A stretch of DNA of 64,000 nt from CAWAYR01 sp050250875. GTDB taxonomy: Bacteria; Acidobacteriota; Vicinamibacteria; Vicinamibacterales; UBA2999. The notes beneath the pieces are model-generated. The model was not told the origin of the DNA and searched no databases. It saw only the letters and a program-made list of their open reading frames with translations. Below, one piece after another: positions 41,699-50,252 of the stretch; within the stretch, counting starts at the first letter, position 1; each line of letters begins with the position of its first letter. Location: assembly GCA_050250875.1 (NCBI GenBank), contig JBFWNV010000009.1, forward strand, positions 1-64,000, written 5' to 3'. Both the position numbers and the translations under genes were made by a program.

Positions 41699-42798
41699 AG
41701 CCGCTCGAAGGCCGCCATCATCCTGGTCCAGTCGTAGCGCCGCTCGACCATCCGCCGCGCCCGCCGGGCCACGGTCCGTGACCCGGCGGCGTCGTCGAGG
41801 ACGCGGCACATGGCCGCGGCGGTGGCGGCGGGCGACCGGCCCGGGATCGCCCAGCCCGTGCCGCCGTCGAGGAGGAAGTCCTCGATGCCCCTGACGATCC
41901 GGGCCGCGACGGGCACGCCGATCGCCATCGCTTCCAGCACCGCCAGTCCTTGCCCTTCGTCGGCGGAGAGCGACACGAACAGATCCCAGGTGCGCAGGAT
42001 GGCCGGCACGTCGGACACCCGGCCGCGCAGGCGCACCGCGTCGCGGACCCCACGCACGCGAATCGCGTCGCGCACGGCGGCGGCATAGGCGCGGTCGGCC
42101 ACGGGTCCGACGAGCTCCAGCCGGGCGTGGGGCCAGGTGCGGCGCACGCGGGCGAACGCCTCGACCAGTTCGAGCTGGCCCTTGCGCGGTTCGAGGCGGC
42201 CGACGAATCCGATCACCGGGCTCGAGGCGTCGACCGGCGGCGGTCCGCCGCCCCGCCACGGCAGCGTGTCCAGTGGGAGTCCCCACGGCAGGTAAACGAG
42301 CCGCGCCGCGGGCACACCGAGGGCGCGCAGCGCCCGATGGTAGGCGTGCGCCGAACAGACGGCGACGTCGGCCTGGGCGAATGCCCAGGCGTCGTGACGA
42401 TCCATCCAGGCGGGGCGGCCGACACCCCAGCTGTACATCTGGCCGATCACCCGCGGGCGCACCCCGGACAGCGTGCGGGCGATGACCGCCAGCGCGGTCG
42501 GTACTCCGGCGTGGGCATGGACCACCGCCGGACGCAGCGTGTCGAACATCGCCGCCAGTCTCGCGGCGCTGTCCCAGTAGACCTCGGGCGCGCGCTGGAA
42601 GGTGTCGAGGGTGACGTGGCGGACCCCGGCGCGGCGGAGCCGCGTGCGATAGGCGGGCCAGTCGCCGGCGGGCGCGCCGCCGCCGGTCGTCGCAATGGCC
42701 ACCGGCCGGCGCCGCTGCTGGTGCTCACAGAGGCGCGTGATGACACTGCCGGCGCCGCTCCACAGATGCGGGGCGATGTGGAGGATGGGCGCAGACAT
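41683..42798 (-). CDS. GT4-family glycosyltransferase
   Basis: 371 residues. N-terminal ILHIAPHLWSGAGSVITRLC, then VVHAHAGVPTALAVIARTLS; C-terminal VIGFVGRLEPRKGQLELVEA, then DLFVSLSADEGQGLAVLEAM and AIGVPVAARIVRGIEDFLLD. The EGQGLAVLEA segment is the GT4 donor-site motif. It is divergent from the second motAB and convergent with the ParB-like gene. Probably part of the same glycan pathway. Confidence 0.9.
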   Translation of the reverse strand: MSAPILHIAPHLWSGAGSVITRLCEHQQRRRPVAIATTGGGAPAGDWPAYRTRLRRAGVRHVTLDTFQRAPEVYWDSAARLAAMFDTLRPAVVHAHAGVPTALAVIARTLSGVRPRVIGQMYSWGVGRPAWMDRHDAWAFAQADVAVCSAHAYHRALRALGVPAARLVYLPWGLPLDTLPWRGGGPPPVDASSPVIGFVGRLEPRKGQLELVEAFARVRRTWPHARLELVGPVADRAYAAAVRDAIRVRGVRDAVRLRGRVSDVPAILRTWDLFVSLSADEGQGLAVLEAMAIGVPVAARIVRGIEDFLLDGGTGWAIPGRSPAATAAAMCRVLDDAAGSRTVARRARRMVERRYDWTRMMAAFERLYRDA

Positions 42799-42881
42799 CG
42801 GCCGGACGCCCGAATTATAGGGCGGCGCGCCGGCGGCCCTCGGCGGCGGCATCCGAGCGCTGGTGACGGCCCGCCGACACG

Positions 42882-42908
42882 TCAAGCTTCCGCAGCCCGC
42901 GCCGATTG
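42882..42908 (+). promoter_or_regulatory. Sigma-28 (FliA) promoter of the second motAB
   Basis: TCAAGCTT, 11 nt, GCCGATTG. Six of eight bases in each half match the FliA consensus TAAAGTTT-N11-GCCGATAA, spacing exact. Predicted start about 42916, about 95 nt before the motA GTG. Stator genes are classical class III FliA targets. Confidence 0.75.
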
Positions 42909-43009
42909 CCCAGTCAGCCCATGAACGTCCGTCACGCCCCGCCGGACCCCGGCCGCTGCCGCGCGGCCCGTCCCGTCCCCGTCGCCGTCCGCGCCCCCGG
43001 GAGCCAGCC

Positions 43010-43882
43010 GTGCTGGTAATCGTCGGCGCCCTCGTCGTCATCGGTTCGGTCGTCGGCGGCTATCTGATGCACGGCGGCAAGCTGCTGCTCCTCAGCCAGC
43101 CGGCCGAGTTCGTCATCATCGGCGGCGCCGCCATCGGCAGCATGATCATCAGCACGCCGATCAGCGTGCTGAAGAGCCTGGTCGGACAACTCCTCGGGCT
43201 GTTCAAACCGCCGCTGACGCGGGCCGACTACGCCGATCTGCTGGCGATGCTCTACCAGCTGTTCCGGATGTCGCAGCAGACCGGCATCATGGCGCTCGAG
43301 TCGCACTTCGAGAAGCCGCACGAGAGCCCGGTGCTCGCCAAGTACCCGAAGTTCCTGGCCCGGCACCACTCGCTGCATTTCCTGAGCGACTCGATCAAAG
43401 TGATCATCGTCGGCGGCATGGCGCCGCACGACCTCGAGGCGCTGATGGACGAGGACATCTACGTCCATCACACCGAGGCGCGGGCGCCGTCGGCGGCGCT
43501 GGCCAAGGTCAGCGACGCGTTCCCCGGCCTGGGCATCGTCGCCGCCGTGCTCGGCGTCGTCATCACCATGCAGGCCATCGACGGGCCGCCGTCGGAGATC
43601 GGCCACAAGGTCGGCGCGGCGCTGGTCGGCACCTTCCTCGGGATCCTGCTGTCGTACGGCTTCGCCGGTCCGCTGGCCGCCAGTCTGGAGACCCGCGTCG
43701 ACGAGGACGGCCACTACGAGAAGTGCATCAAGGCCGGCGTGCTCGCCACCTTCAAGGGTCTGCCGCCGGCCATCGCCATCGAGTTCGCGCGCCGCGTGCT
43801 GCCGCACGAGGTGCGTCCCTCGTTCGAAGACACCGAAAAGCTGTGCCGCGCCACCACGCGGCCCGACGCCGCCGCGGCGTAA
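43010..43882 (+). CDS. motA: MotA, flagellar stator protein (proton-type pattern)
   Basis: 290 residues from GTG 43010, which makes the N-terminus VLVIVGALVVIGSVVGGYLM align with MotA; an upstream frame extension to 42863 is Pro/Arg-rich and rejected. Segments 3-4 (FPGLGIVAAVLGVVITMQAI; VGAALVGTFLGILLSYGFAG) are the classical MotA sequence. The charged loop (ALMDEDIYVHHTEARAPS) interacts with the rotor in the family. Preceded by a sigma-28 promoter. Confidence 0.95.
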   Translation: MLVIVGALVVIGSVVGGYLMHGGKLLLLSQPAEFVIIGGAAIGSMIISTPISVLKSLVGQLLGLFKPPLTRADYADLLAMLYQLFRMSQQTGIMALESHFEKPHESPVLAKYPKFLARHHSLHFLSDSIKVIIVGGMAPHDLEALMDEDIYVHHTEARAPSAALAKVSDAFPGLGIVAAVLGVVITMQAIDGPPSEIGHKVGAALVGTFLGILLSYGFAGPLAASLETRVDEDGHYEKCIKAGVLATFKGLPPAIAIEFARRVLPHEVRPSFEDTEKLCRATTRPDAAAA

Positions 43883-43888
43883 CCCGTC

Positions 43889-44797
43889 ATGAAACCCCAC
43901 GCGCCGATCATCATCGTCAAGAAGCACCGCGGCGGCCACGGCGGCCACCACGGCGGTGCATGGAAGGTCGCCTACGCCGATTTCGTCACCGCGATGATGG
44001 CGTTCTTCCTGGTGATGTGGCTGATCGGCGCCAGCCCCGACGTCAAGAAGTCGATCGCCGGCTACTTCCGTGACCCCGGGGTCTTCGACTTCGAGCATTC
44101 CACGCAGATGATGCCGAGCGGAATGCACGGCGTCGACGCCGGCCGCGCCGCCGAGGAGCTGGCGATGCCCGATCCGGCGGCGCTGCGGGTCGAGCAGAAG
44201 GTGCTGCGCGCCGCCGCCGAGAACATCCGCGAAGGTCTGGCGCGTGTCGGCGGCCTGGCCGAACTGCGCGATCAGATCGAGATGACGGTCACCGCCGAGG
44301 GGCTGCGCATCGAGCTGGTGGAGCGCGAGGGCTCGAGCTTCTTCGCCAGCGGCAGCGCGGCGCTGCGCGGCGAAAGCGTGCGCATCCTCGACGTCATCGG
44401 CCGCGAACTGGGCACGATGCAGAACGACGTCGTGGTCGAAGGGCACACCGACAGCCTGCCCTACAGCGGCCAGCAGTACTCGAACTGGGAGCTGTCGGCC
44501 GACCGCGCCAACGCCGCCCGGCGGGTGATGGAGGCATCGGGGCTGGCGGCCGGGCAGGTGCAGAGCGTGCGCGGCTACGCCGCCACCCAGCTGCGTCTCG
44601 AGGATCCGCGCGACCCGCGCAACCGCCGCGTGTCGATCGTCGTGCGCAGCGAGAGTCAGAAGGGCCTGGAGCAGGCGCTGCGCAGCGGCGTCGAGCGCAC
44701 CGAGGCCGAGGCGGCGGCGGGCCTGCCACCGTCGGCGGAGGCCGCCAGCGCACCGCCGGCGGGCGTGGCGGCAGCCCCGCCCCCACCTCAGCATTGA
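43889..44797 (+). CDS. motB: MotB, flagellar stator protein
   Basis: 302 residues. The cytoplasmic head is Gly/His-rich (KKHRGGHGGHHGGAW), then the membrane segment with ion-carrying D31 (KVAYADFVTAMMAFFLVMWL). A periplasmic plug/linker precedes the OmpA-like domain (VVVEGHTDSLPYSGQQYSNW, ELSADRANAARRVME). The C-terminus is Ala/Pro-rich. It is encoded 6 nt after motA. Confidence 0.95.
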   Translation: MKPHAPIIIVKKHRGGHGGHHGGAWKVAYADFVTAMMAFFLVMWLIGASPDVKKSIAGYFRDPGVFDFEHSTQMMPSGMHGVDAGRAAEELAMPDPAALRVEQKVLRAAAENIREGLARVGGLAELRDQIEMTVTAEGLRIELVEREGSSFFASGSAALRGESVRILDVIGRELGTMQNDVVVEGHTDSLPYSGQQYSNWELSADRANAARRVMEASGLAAGQVQSVRGYAATQLRLEDPRDPRNRRVSIVVRSESQKGLEQALRSGVERTEAEAAAGLPPSAEAASAPPAGVAAAPPPPQH

Positions 44798-45924
44798 AGC
44801 GGGCGCCGAAGATGCCGATTCCCTCCACGACGGTGCAGCGACCAGTGTCGACGCGCGACGAAGCGGGCCAACTTGCCCACGAACTGAACAACCTGCTGGC
44901 GGTGATCGGCGGCCACGCCGACGCTCTCGAGCCGGCGCTGCCGGCCGCCGGCGACGATCACGACTCGATCGTGGCGATCCAGCGGGCCGTGATGGCCGGG
45001 GCGAAGCTGGCCGAGCGAATGCGCCGCCTCGGCGGCACCGTGCCGGCGCCGGCGCGCGGCGTCGACGTCCTGCCGGCGTTCGAACGGGCCTCCCAGGAGG
45101 CCGCGCGTCGCTTCGGCCACCGGATCACGGTCGTGACCCACACCGCACCGGCGCTCTGGTCGACGTCGGTGGCGTCGTCGCTGGTCGAACCGGTGCTGTG
45201 GCAGCTGCTGACCGAGGCCGTGGACGTGATGCCCCACGGCGGAACCCTGACCCTGCGCTGCATGAACGTCGAGTTCGGCGCCGCCCGCGGGGCGGCCCGG
45301 CGCGAGCGGTTCGTCCGGGTCGAGTTGAGCGGACCCACCTTGTTCGCCGGCGGCGGATCGGCTTCGGCCGTCGAATCCCCGGCCGCCGACGCTGTCGCGC
45401 CGCTCGACGCCCTGGCGCTGGCCGGCGGTCGCATCAGCCGCGAGAGCGACGGCGCGACGATGGCCACCTGGGCCGTCCTGCTGCCCTCCGACGGCGTCGA
45501 GCCGCTCGGCGCACCGGCCGCGGCGAGCCGCGGCGCCAGCATCCTGGTCGTCGATGCCGACGTGGCGCGCCGCAGCCTGATGCAGGCGCTGCTGCAGCGC
45601 CAGGGCTTCGTCGCCCACGTCGCCGCCTCGGTCGACGACGCGGCGCGCGCCCTCGACGACTCGCCCGTCGACCTGATGGTGGCCGACGCCGCGCTGCGCG
45701 GCCTCAGCGGCGATGCCGCCACGCTGGCCCGCTCGCACGCCGTCAAGGTGCTGCCGATCGAGACCCGGAGCGGCGGTACCGGCGCGGCGCCGGCGCTGCA
45801 GGCGCCATTCACCGCCCAGCAGCTGCTGGCCGGCGTCGAGTCGGCCCTCGGCATGGACGGGGCGCCGGCGTCGCCGCGGGTGCTCGCGTACCGCGAGGCG
45901 TGTCACTCGGAGGAGATCGCGTGA
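44794..45924 (+). CDS. Histidine-kinase-like/receiver hybrid, degenerate ATPase
   Basis: 376 residues from TTG in overlap with the motB stop; ATG 44812 is an equally likely start. The H-box is AGQLAHELNNLLAVIGGHAD. The following ~200 residues occupy the ATPase position but lack a clear G1 box. Residues ~245-345 form a receiver-like domain: ASILVVDADVARRSLMQALL, then DLMVADAALRGLSG with the phospho-Asp in place; the conserved Lys of KPF is Ala (QAPF). Signalling is probably by partner kinases or protein contact. It is first in a three-gene c-di-GMP group downstream of motB. Confidence 0.7.
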   Translation: MKRAPKMPIPSTTVQRPVSTRDEAGQLAHELNNLLAVIGGHADALEPALPAAGDDHDSIVAIQRAVMAGAKLAERMRRLGGTVPAPARGVDVLPAFERASQEAARRFGHRITVVTHTAPALWSTSVASSLVEPVLWQLLTEAVDVMPHGGTLTLRCMNVEFGAARGAARRERFVRVELSGPTLFAGGGSASAVESPAADAVAPLDALALAGGRISRESDGATMATWAVLLPSDGVEPLGAPAAASRGASILVVDADVARRSLMQALLQRQGFVAHVAASVDDAARALDDSPVDLMVADAALRGLSGDAATLARSHAVKVLPIETRSGGTGAAPALQAPFTAQQLLAGVESALGMDGAPASPRVLAYREACHSEEIA

Positions 45925-45976
45925 TCGACGCCGGGCCGGGCGTGTGCCCGGCCGGCGACGACGGCAGGGGAGCGGC

Positions 45977-47050
45977 ATGGCGAAGAACACGGTGATCACG
46001 CTCGACATCCGGCGGCGTGCCCGCGAGGCCGACCTCGCGGCGATCGACGGCCTGCTCGACGGCATGATGGCGCTGCTGCGCGATCTGCTGCTGGCCGACG
46101 ACGACGTGGTCCGCGGCCCGCTGGCCGAGCGGATCGAAACGTGCCGCAGCGCGCTGGCCGGCGGCGTGCCACCCACCGACCTGAGCGAGCTGAGCGCCGC
46201 CTGTCTGGCCGAGGGCCGCGAGGTGGTGGCCGCCGCGGCCCAGCAACGGGCCCAGCGCCTGCAGGACTCGATGGCGCTGGTGGCGGCGCTGCGCGAGGTG
46301 ATGGCGACCATCGGGTCCGAGATGTCGTCGATGCACACCAGCATCTCGCAGAGCACCGAACGCTTCGAGGCGATCGGCCTGCTGTCGAACCCTCAGCAGA
46401 TCAAGGCCCGGCTGGTCGCCGAAGTGCTCACCCTGAAGCAGATCGCCGTGAAACGGCGCCGCGTGTGGGAGGAGACGGCCAGGACGCTGACCCAGCGCGT
46501 CGAAACGCTCGAGCACGACCTGTCGCACGTCCGTTCCCAGGCGAGCACCGACCCGCTGACGGGCGTGGCCAACCGCCGGGGCTTCGACCAGACCTGCGAC
46601 CGCTGGGTCCGAACATCGCGATCGCAGTTCGTGATGGCGATCCTCGACGTCGACGACTTCAAGTCGGTCAACGACACCCGCGGCCACGGCGCCGGCGACG
46701 AACTGCTGAAGCTGGTGGCGCGCCAGCTGGCCAGCTCGTTCCGCGAGAGCGACATCGTCGCGCGCGTCGGCGGCGACGAGTTCGCGGTGCTGGCCGCCGA
46801 CCTCACCCTGGCCCAGGCCGAGCGGCGCATCGCCGGGGTGCTGTCGCAGATCGCCAGCGGCCTGCCCGGTCCCGACGGCATCGTGCACCAGGCGACGCTC
46901 AGCTGCGGGGTCGCCGAGTTCTCGGCCGGCGACACTCCGGCCAGCCTCTACGAACGCGCCGACGAGGCCCAGTACACGGCCAAGAAGCAGGGCAAGAACC
47001 GGGTGGTCGCCAAGGCCCGGCCGCTCATGCGCGACCTGTCGAAGCGGTAG
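45977..47050 (+). CDS. Diguanylate cyclase (GGDEF) with N-terminal helical region
   Basis: 357 residues. Residues 1-185 are helical with a coiled coil (ETARTLTQRVETLEHDLSHV). The GGDEF domain (~190-357) is intact: STDPLTGVANRRGFDQ, IVARVGGDEFAVLAADLTLA; RESD five residues before GGDEF is a complete product-inhibition site. It makes c-di-GMP, which slows motility in many bacteria. It sits between the histidine-kinase-like gene and an HD-GYP hydrolase. Confidence 0.92.
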   Translation: MAKNTVITLDIRRRAREADLAAIDGLLDGMMALLRDLLLADDDVVRGPLAERIETCRSALAGGVPPTDLSELSAACLAEGREVVAAAAQQRAQRLQDSMALVAALREVMATIGSEMSSMHTSISQSTERFEAIGLLSNPQQIKARLVAEVLTLKQIAVKRRRVWEETARTLTQRVETLEHDLSHVRSQASTDPLTGVANRRGFDQTCDRWVRTSRSQFVMAILDVDDFKSVNDTRGHGAGDELLKLVARQLASSFRESDIVARVGGDEFAVLAADLTLAQAERRIAGVLSQIASGLPGPDGIVHQATLSCGVAEFSAGDTPASLYERADEAQYTAKKQGKNRVVAKARPLMRDLSKR

Positions 47051-47054
47051 GGCG

Positions 47055-48110
47055 GTGCAGGACCTTTTCCACGCCCGGCGGGTGCTGGTGGTCGACGACT
47101 CACCGGCATTCGCGTCGGCTCTGGCCCGGCTACTGTCGGCCGAAGGGTTCGGCGTCGAGGTCGTGCACGACAGCGCGGCGGCGTTCGACGCCGTCGCCCG
47201 CCACGACCCCGACGTCGTCCTGCTCGACGTCGAGATTCCGGGACAGAGCGGCTTCGAGGTCTGCCGCAGCCTCAAGCAGAACGCCATCACCCGCCTCACG
47301 CCGGTGGTCCTGCTCACCGGGCTGAGCGGGCGCGAGCACCGGCTCGCCGGCATCGAGGCCGGCGCCGACGACTTCCTCACCAAGCCGATCGACTCGAGCG
47401 AGCTGACCGCACGGGTCCGCTCGCTGTCGCGTCTGAAGCGCTACACCGACGAACTGGAGTCGGCCGAATCGGTGATCGTCAGCCTGGCGCTCACCGTCGA
47501 GGCCCGCGACGCCTACACCGAGGGCCACTGCGATCGGCTGTCGACCTACGCGGTCGAGCTCGGCCGGGCGATCGGCCTTTCGGAAGACGAACTGGCGGCG
47601 CTGCGCCGCGGTGGCATCCTGCACGACGTCGGCAAGATCGGCATTCCCGACGCGGTGCTGCTCAAGCCCGGTCGGCTCACCCGCGAGGAGTACGAGCTGG
47701 TGAAGCAGCACACCGTGATCGGCGAGCGGCTGTGCGCCGGGTTGCGCTCGCTGTCGGCGGTGCGGCCGATCATCCGGCAGCACCACGAACGTCTGAACGG
47801 CTCGGGGTATCCCGACGGGCTGCGCGGCGATCGGATCTCGGTGCTGGCCCAGATCATCGGCGTGGTCGACGCCTTCGACGCGATGACCACCGACCGGCCG
47901 TATCGCTCGGCGCTTGGACTCGACCGCGCCATCGACGAACTGCGCCGCGACGTCAGCCGCGGCGCGATGAGCGCCGATCTGGTGACCCCGTTCGTCGAAC
48001 TGGTCTCGGCATCGGCGTCGGGCTGGCAGACGCCGGCGACCGGGTTGGAGGCCTGGCGCCGACTGACGGTGATGGTGCCGGCGGCGAGCCGTTCCGTCGC
48101 GCCGCGCTAG
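47055..48110 (+). CDS. Response regulator with HD-GYP c-di-GMP phosphodiesterase output
   Basis: 351 residues from GTG, 4 nt after the cyclase. Receiver domain (1-125): RRVLVVDDSPAFASALARLL, DVVLLDVEIPGQSGFEVCRS with phospho-Asp, and FLTKPIDSSEL with the conserved Lys. HD-GYP domain: GILHDVGKIGIPDAVLLKPG, RQHHERLNGSGYPDGLRGDR, VVDAFDAMTTDRPYR. All hallmark metal ligands are kept, so it should hydrolyse c-di-GMP when phosphorylated. Pairing with the cyclase gives a local on/off module beside motAB. Confidence 0.94.
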   Translation: MQDLFHARRVLVVDDSPAFASALARLLSAEGFGVEVVHDSAAAFDAVARHDPDVVLLDVEIPGQSGFEVCRSLKQNAITRLTPVVLLTGLSGREHRLAGIEAGADDFLTKPIDSSELTARVRSLSRLKRYTDELESAESVIVSLALTVEARDAYTEGHCDRLSTYAVELGRAIGLSEDELAALRRGGILHDVGKIGIPDAVLLKPGRLTREEYELVKQHTVIGERLCAGLRSLSAVRPIIRQHHERLNGSGYPDGLRGDRISVLAQIIGVVDAFDAMTTDRPYRSALGLDRAIDELRRDVSRGAMSADLVTPFVELVSASASGWQTPATGLEAWRRLTVMVPAASRSVAPR

Positions 48111-48116
48111 GCGGCG

Positions 48117-48917
48117 TCACCGCCCGCCGGGGGGCAGGGTGATGATCCAGGTCTCGAGCCCCTCCTCGGCGACGAGACGCGCGGCGCTCGCCTCGGCGTC
48201 GGCGCGGTCGCGGAAGGGGCCGACCCGGACGCGGAACATCGGTTGCGCCGCCGTTCTGACCGGCTGAACGTAGGCGTTGAAGCCCTTTCCGGTGAGCGTT
48301 CCGGCCAAGGCGTCGGCCTCGGAGCGCACCGGCACGGCCTTGACCTGGATGGTGTAAGCCGCCGATCGCGGCGCCGGCCCGGGAGGCGGGGTGGCCGCCG
48401 GGGCGGAGGGCGCGGTGGCGGGCTGCGTCGCGACGGGCTCGGCCGCCGTGCTGGTGTCGGGGCGCGCCGGCGCAGAAGTCCTCGGCGGTTCGGCCGCGGG
48501 CGGCGTCGCCGAGCCCGGTGATGCGCCGACGGGCTCGGGCGCGGCTGCGGGGTCCGAACGGGCGGACGCCACGGGGGGCGGTTCGAGCGCTGCCGGTGCG
48601 GTTGGCGGCGTAGCGACGGACGCCGGCGCGGCGGAAGGCGTGGAGCTCGCCGGCGGCAGGGGCGTCGCGACGGGCGCGTCGGCCGCCGTCCGGGGTGAGC
48701 GGCCTGACGGAGGCAGCGGGCCTGGAGCAGGCTCAGCCGCCGGCGCGCCGCTGTCGGCGCCGACGGCGCCAATCCGCCCGCTCAGGGTAGTGGTGAACGG
48801 CAGCAGGATGACCGTCGTGGCGGCCAGAAGCACCAGCGTGAGGGCGGCGGGGCCGATTCTGACCGTTCGTGCTCTGGAGAGTTCCCGCAGCCGGAGACCC
48901 GGCAGAGGCGCTGGCAT
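48117..48917 (-). CDS. Membrane-anchored SPOR-domain protein
   Basis: 266 residues. A single transmembrane segment near residues 20-45 (AALTLVLLAATTVILLPF), a long Ala/Pro/Ser/Thr linker of about 130 residues, and a C-terminal SPOR domain (AYTIQVKAVPVRSEADALAG, then FRVRVGPFRDRADAEASAAR). SPOR domains bind denuded septal peptidoglycan, so it may localise to division sites or poles. It is convergent with the HD-GYP gene and follows the GT61 gene on the same strand. Confidence 0.88.
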   Translation of the reverse strand: MPAPLPGLRLRELSRARTVRIGPAALTLVLLAATTVILLPFTTTLSGRIGAVGADSGAPAAEPAPGPLPPSGRSPRTAADAPVATPLPPASSTPSAAPASVATPPTAPAALEPPPVASARSDPAAAPEPVGASPGSATPPAAEPPRTSAPARPDTSTAAEPVATQPATAPSAPAATPPPGPAPRSAAYTIQVKAVPVRSEADALAGTLTGKGFNAYVQPVRTAAQPMFRVRVGPFRDRADAEASAARLVAEEGLETWIITLPPGGR

Positions 48918-48991
48918 GGCGATACGTGTCCTGGATCTATATCACCACGCGTCACGCGGCGGATCGGCTCACCGTGGGCCCGACGGCGCCG

Positions 48992-50203
48992 TCAGGCCGC
49001 GATCAGGCCCGACAGTGCGTCGCGGAACTCCGCCGGATCGACGACATAGGCGGCTCCCCGGCGCTCGCAGAACAGATGGCGGTAGCGGTGGCCGAGCGAA
49101 TGCGCGAGTCCGAAGTACACGGCGCCGGCGAACGGCTCAGCGGAGGTGATCTCGAGGATTCGCGCGTGGTGCGCGAAGATCATGTTGGTGAGCGCGGCTC
49201 CCCGCGATCCGACGATGATCGTCGCGGCGGCGAACAGCCGGACCTGCTCGTCGAATGACAAGGCCTCCGGCTGAACGATCTCGAAGCCGAACTCCTGCAG
49301 GCTGTCCGTCAGCTCGTCCTCATTGAGGATCTGCCGGTGCCGCGTCGCGGCCCGCGAGATGTACAGGCGCCGCCCGGCCGACGGCGGCTCGCCGCATGCC
49401 CGCGATACGACGCAGCGGCGGACATAGGCCAGCGCATCGGGCGGCACCATACCGACCAGCGGCTCGGTGATGAAGGACGGCAGCACCAGCCGCTCGACCC
49501 GCACCCAGTCGTCGGCGACCTCGCCGACGGCGGCGCCGGCCGGCAGACACGCCTCCAGCGAGCGGCGCTGATACGGGCGCAGCGTCGGTGGCACCGCCAC
49601 AGTCAAGGGCGGTCGCTCGGGCCATCGCTGCAGCACGTAGAGGCGCAGCACGCAGTCGTGGATCCAGTGGTAGTAGTTGTCGTACGGCCGGCACATCACC
49701 GTCGCCCAGGTGCCGGCGAGCGGGTGCACGGCGCCGAGATCGAGACCGGCCGCGGCAGCGATGTGGCGCTCGACCTTCTTGACCGAGTCGGCAATCACGG
49801 CGCCGTCGACGGTGCAGGCCAGACCCGACGGAACGTGGAGATAAGCAGGCGCGAACGTCGCGACCGACGCGCCCTTGAGGTCGAGGCGGCCGCGCACGAA
49901 GTCGTAGGTGCGGTCGACGAAGGCCCGGCCGGGACCATCGCCAAACGTCACCGACCATGGGGCGATAACCGGGACGGCGCCGACGAAGCCGGTGAGCGTG
50001 GCGCCGTCGGCGTCGATCTGCGCTACCCGCGTGAACGGCGTCCCGCGGATGAGCAGCGGCCAGAGGAGCCGACGCAGGCGCTTGTGGAGCGCGGCGACGC
50101 GATGCAGCGGTCCAGGGCCCACGCGCACCCCGAGCCGCTGCAGCCGGTCGACCGCCCGCATCGCCGGCGCGACGAGACGCAACAGCACCTGCGACGAGCG
50201 CAT
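48992..50203 (-). CDS. GT61/DUF563-type glycosyltransferase
   Basis: 403 residues from ATG 50203. The family pattern is present: CRPYDNYYHWIHDCVLRLYV (YHW..D), RLYISRAATRHRQILNEDEL, LSFDEQVRLFAAATIIVGSR, then GAALTNMIF. DUF563 proteins transfer xylose or other sugars in plants and act on surface polysaccharides in bacteria. It lies 49 nt downstream of the 2,3-dehydratase gene on the same strand, and may use that pathway's product. Confidence 0.85.
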   Translation of the reverse strand: MRSSQVLLRLVAPAMRAVDRLQRLGVRVGPGPLHRVAALHKRLRRLLWPLLIRGTPFTRVAQIDADGATLTGFVGAVPVIAPWSVTFGDGPGRAFVDRTYDFVRGRLDLKGASVATFAPAYLHVPSGLACTVDGAVIADSVKKVERHIAAAAGLDLGAVHPLAGTWATVMCRPYDNYYHWIHDCVLRLYVLQRWPERPPLTVAVPPTLRPYQRRSLEACLPAGAAVGEVADDWVRVERLVLPSFITEPLVGMVPPDALAYVRRCVVSRACGEPPSAGRRLYISRAATRHRQILNEDELTDSLQEFGFEIVQPEALSFDEQVRLFAAATIIVGSRGAALTNMIFAHHARILEITSAEPFAGAVYFGLAHSLGHRYRHLFCERRGAAYVVDPAEFRDALSGLIAA

Positions 50204-50252
50204 CACGGCTGCCGGCGCCGCCTCCCGCAGGCCGGCGCGACAACCGGCCGGT

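Noticed and set aside
42863..43009. N-terminal extension of the second MotA
   Set aside because: Pro/Arg-rich, covers the FliA promoter; GTG 43010 gives the family's N-terminus and length.
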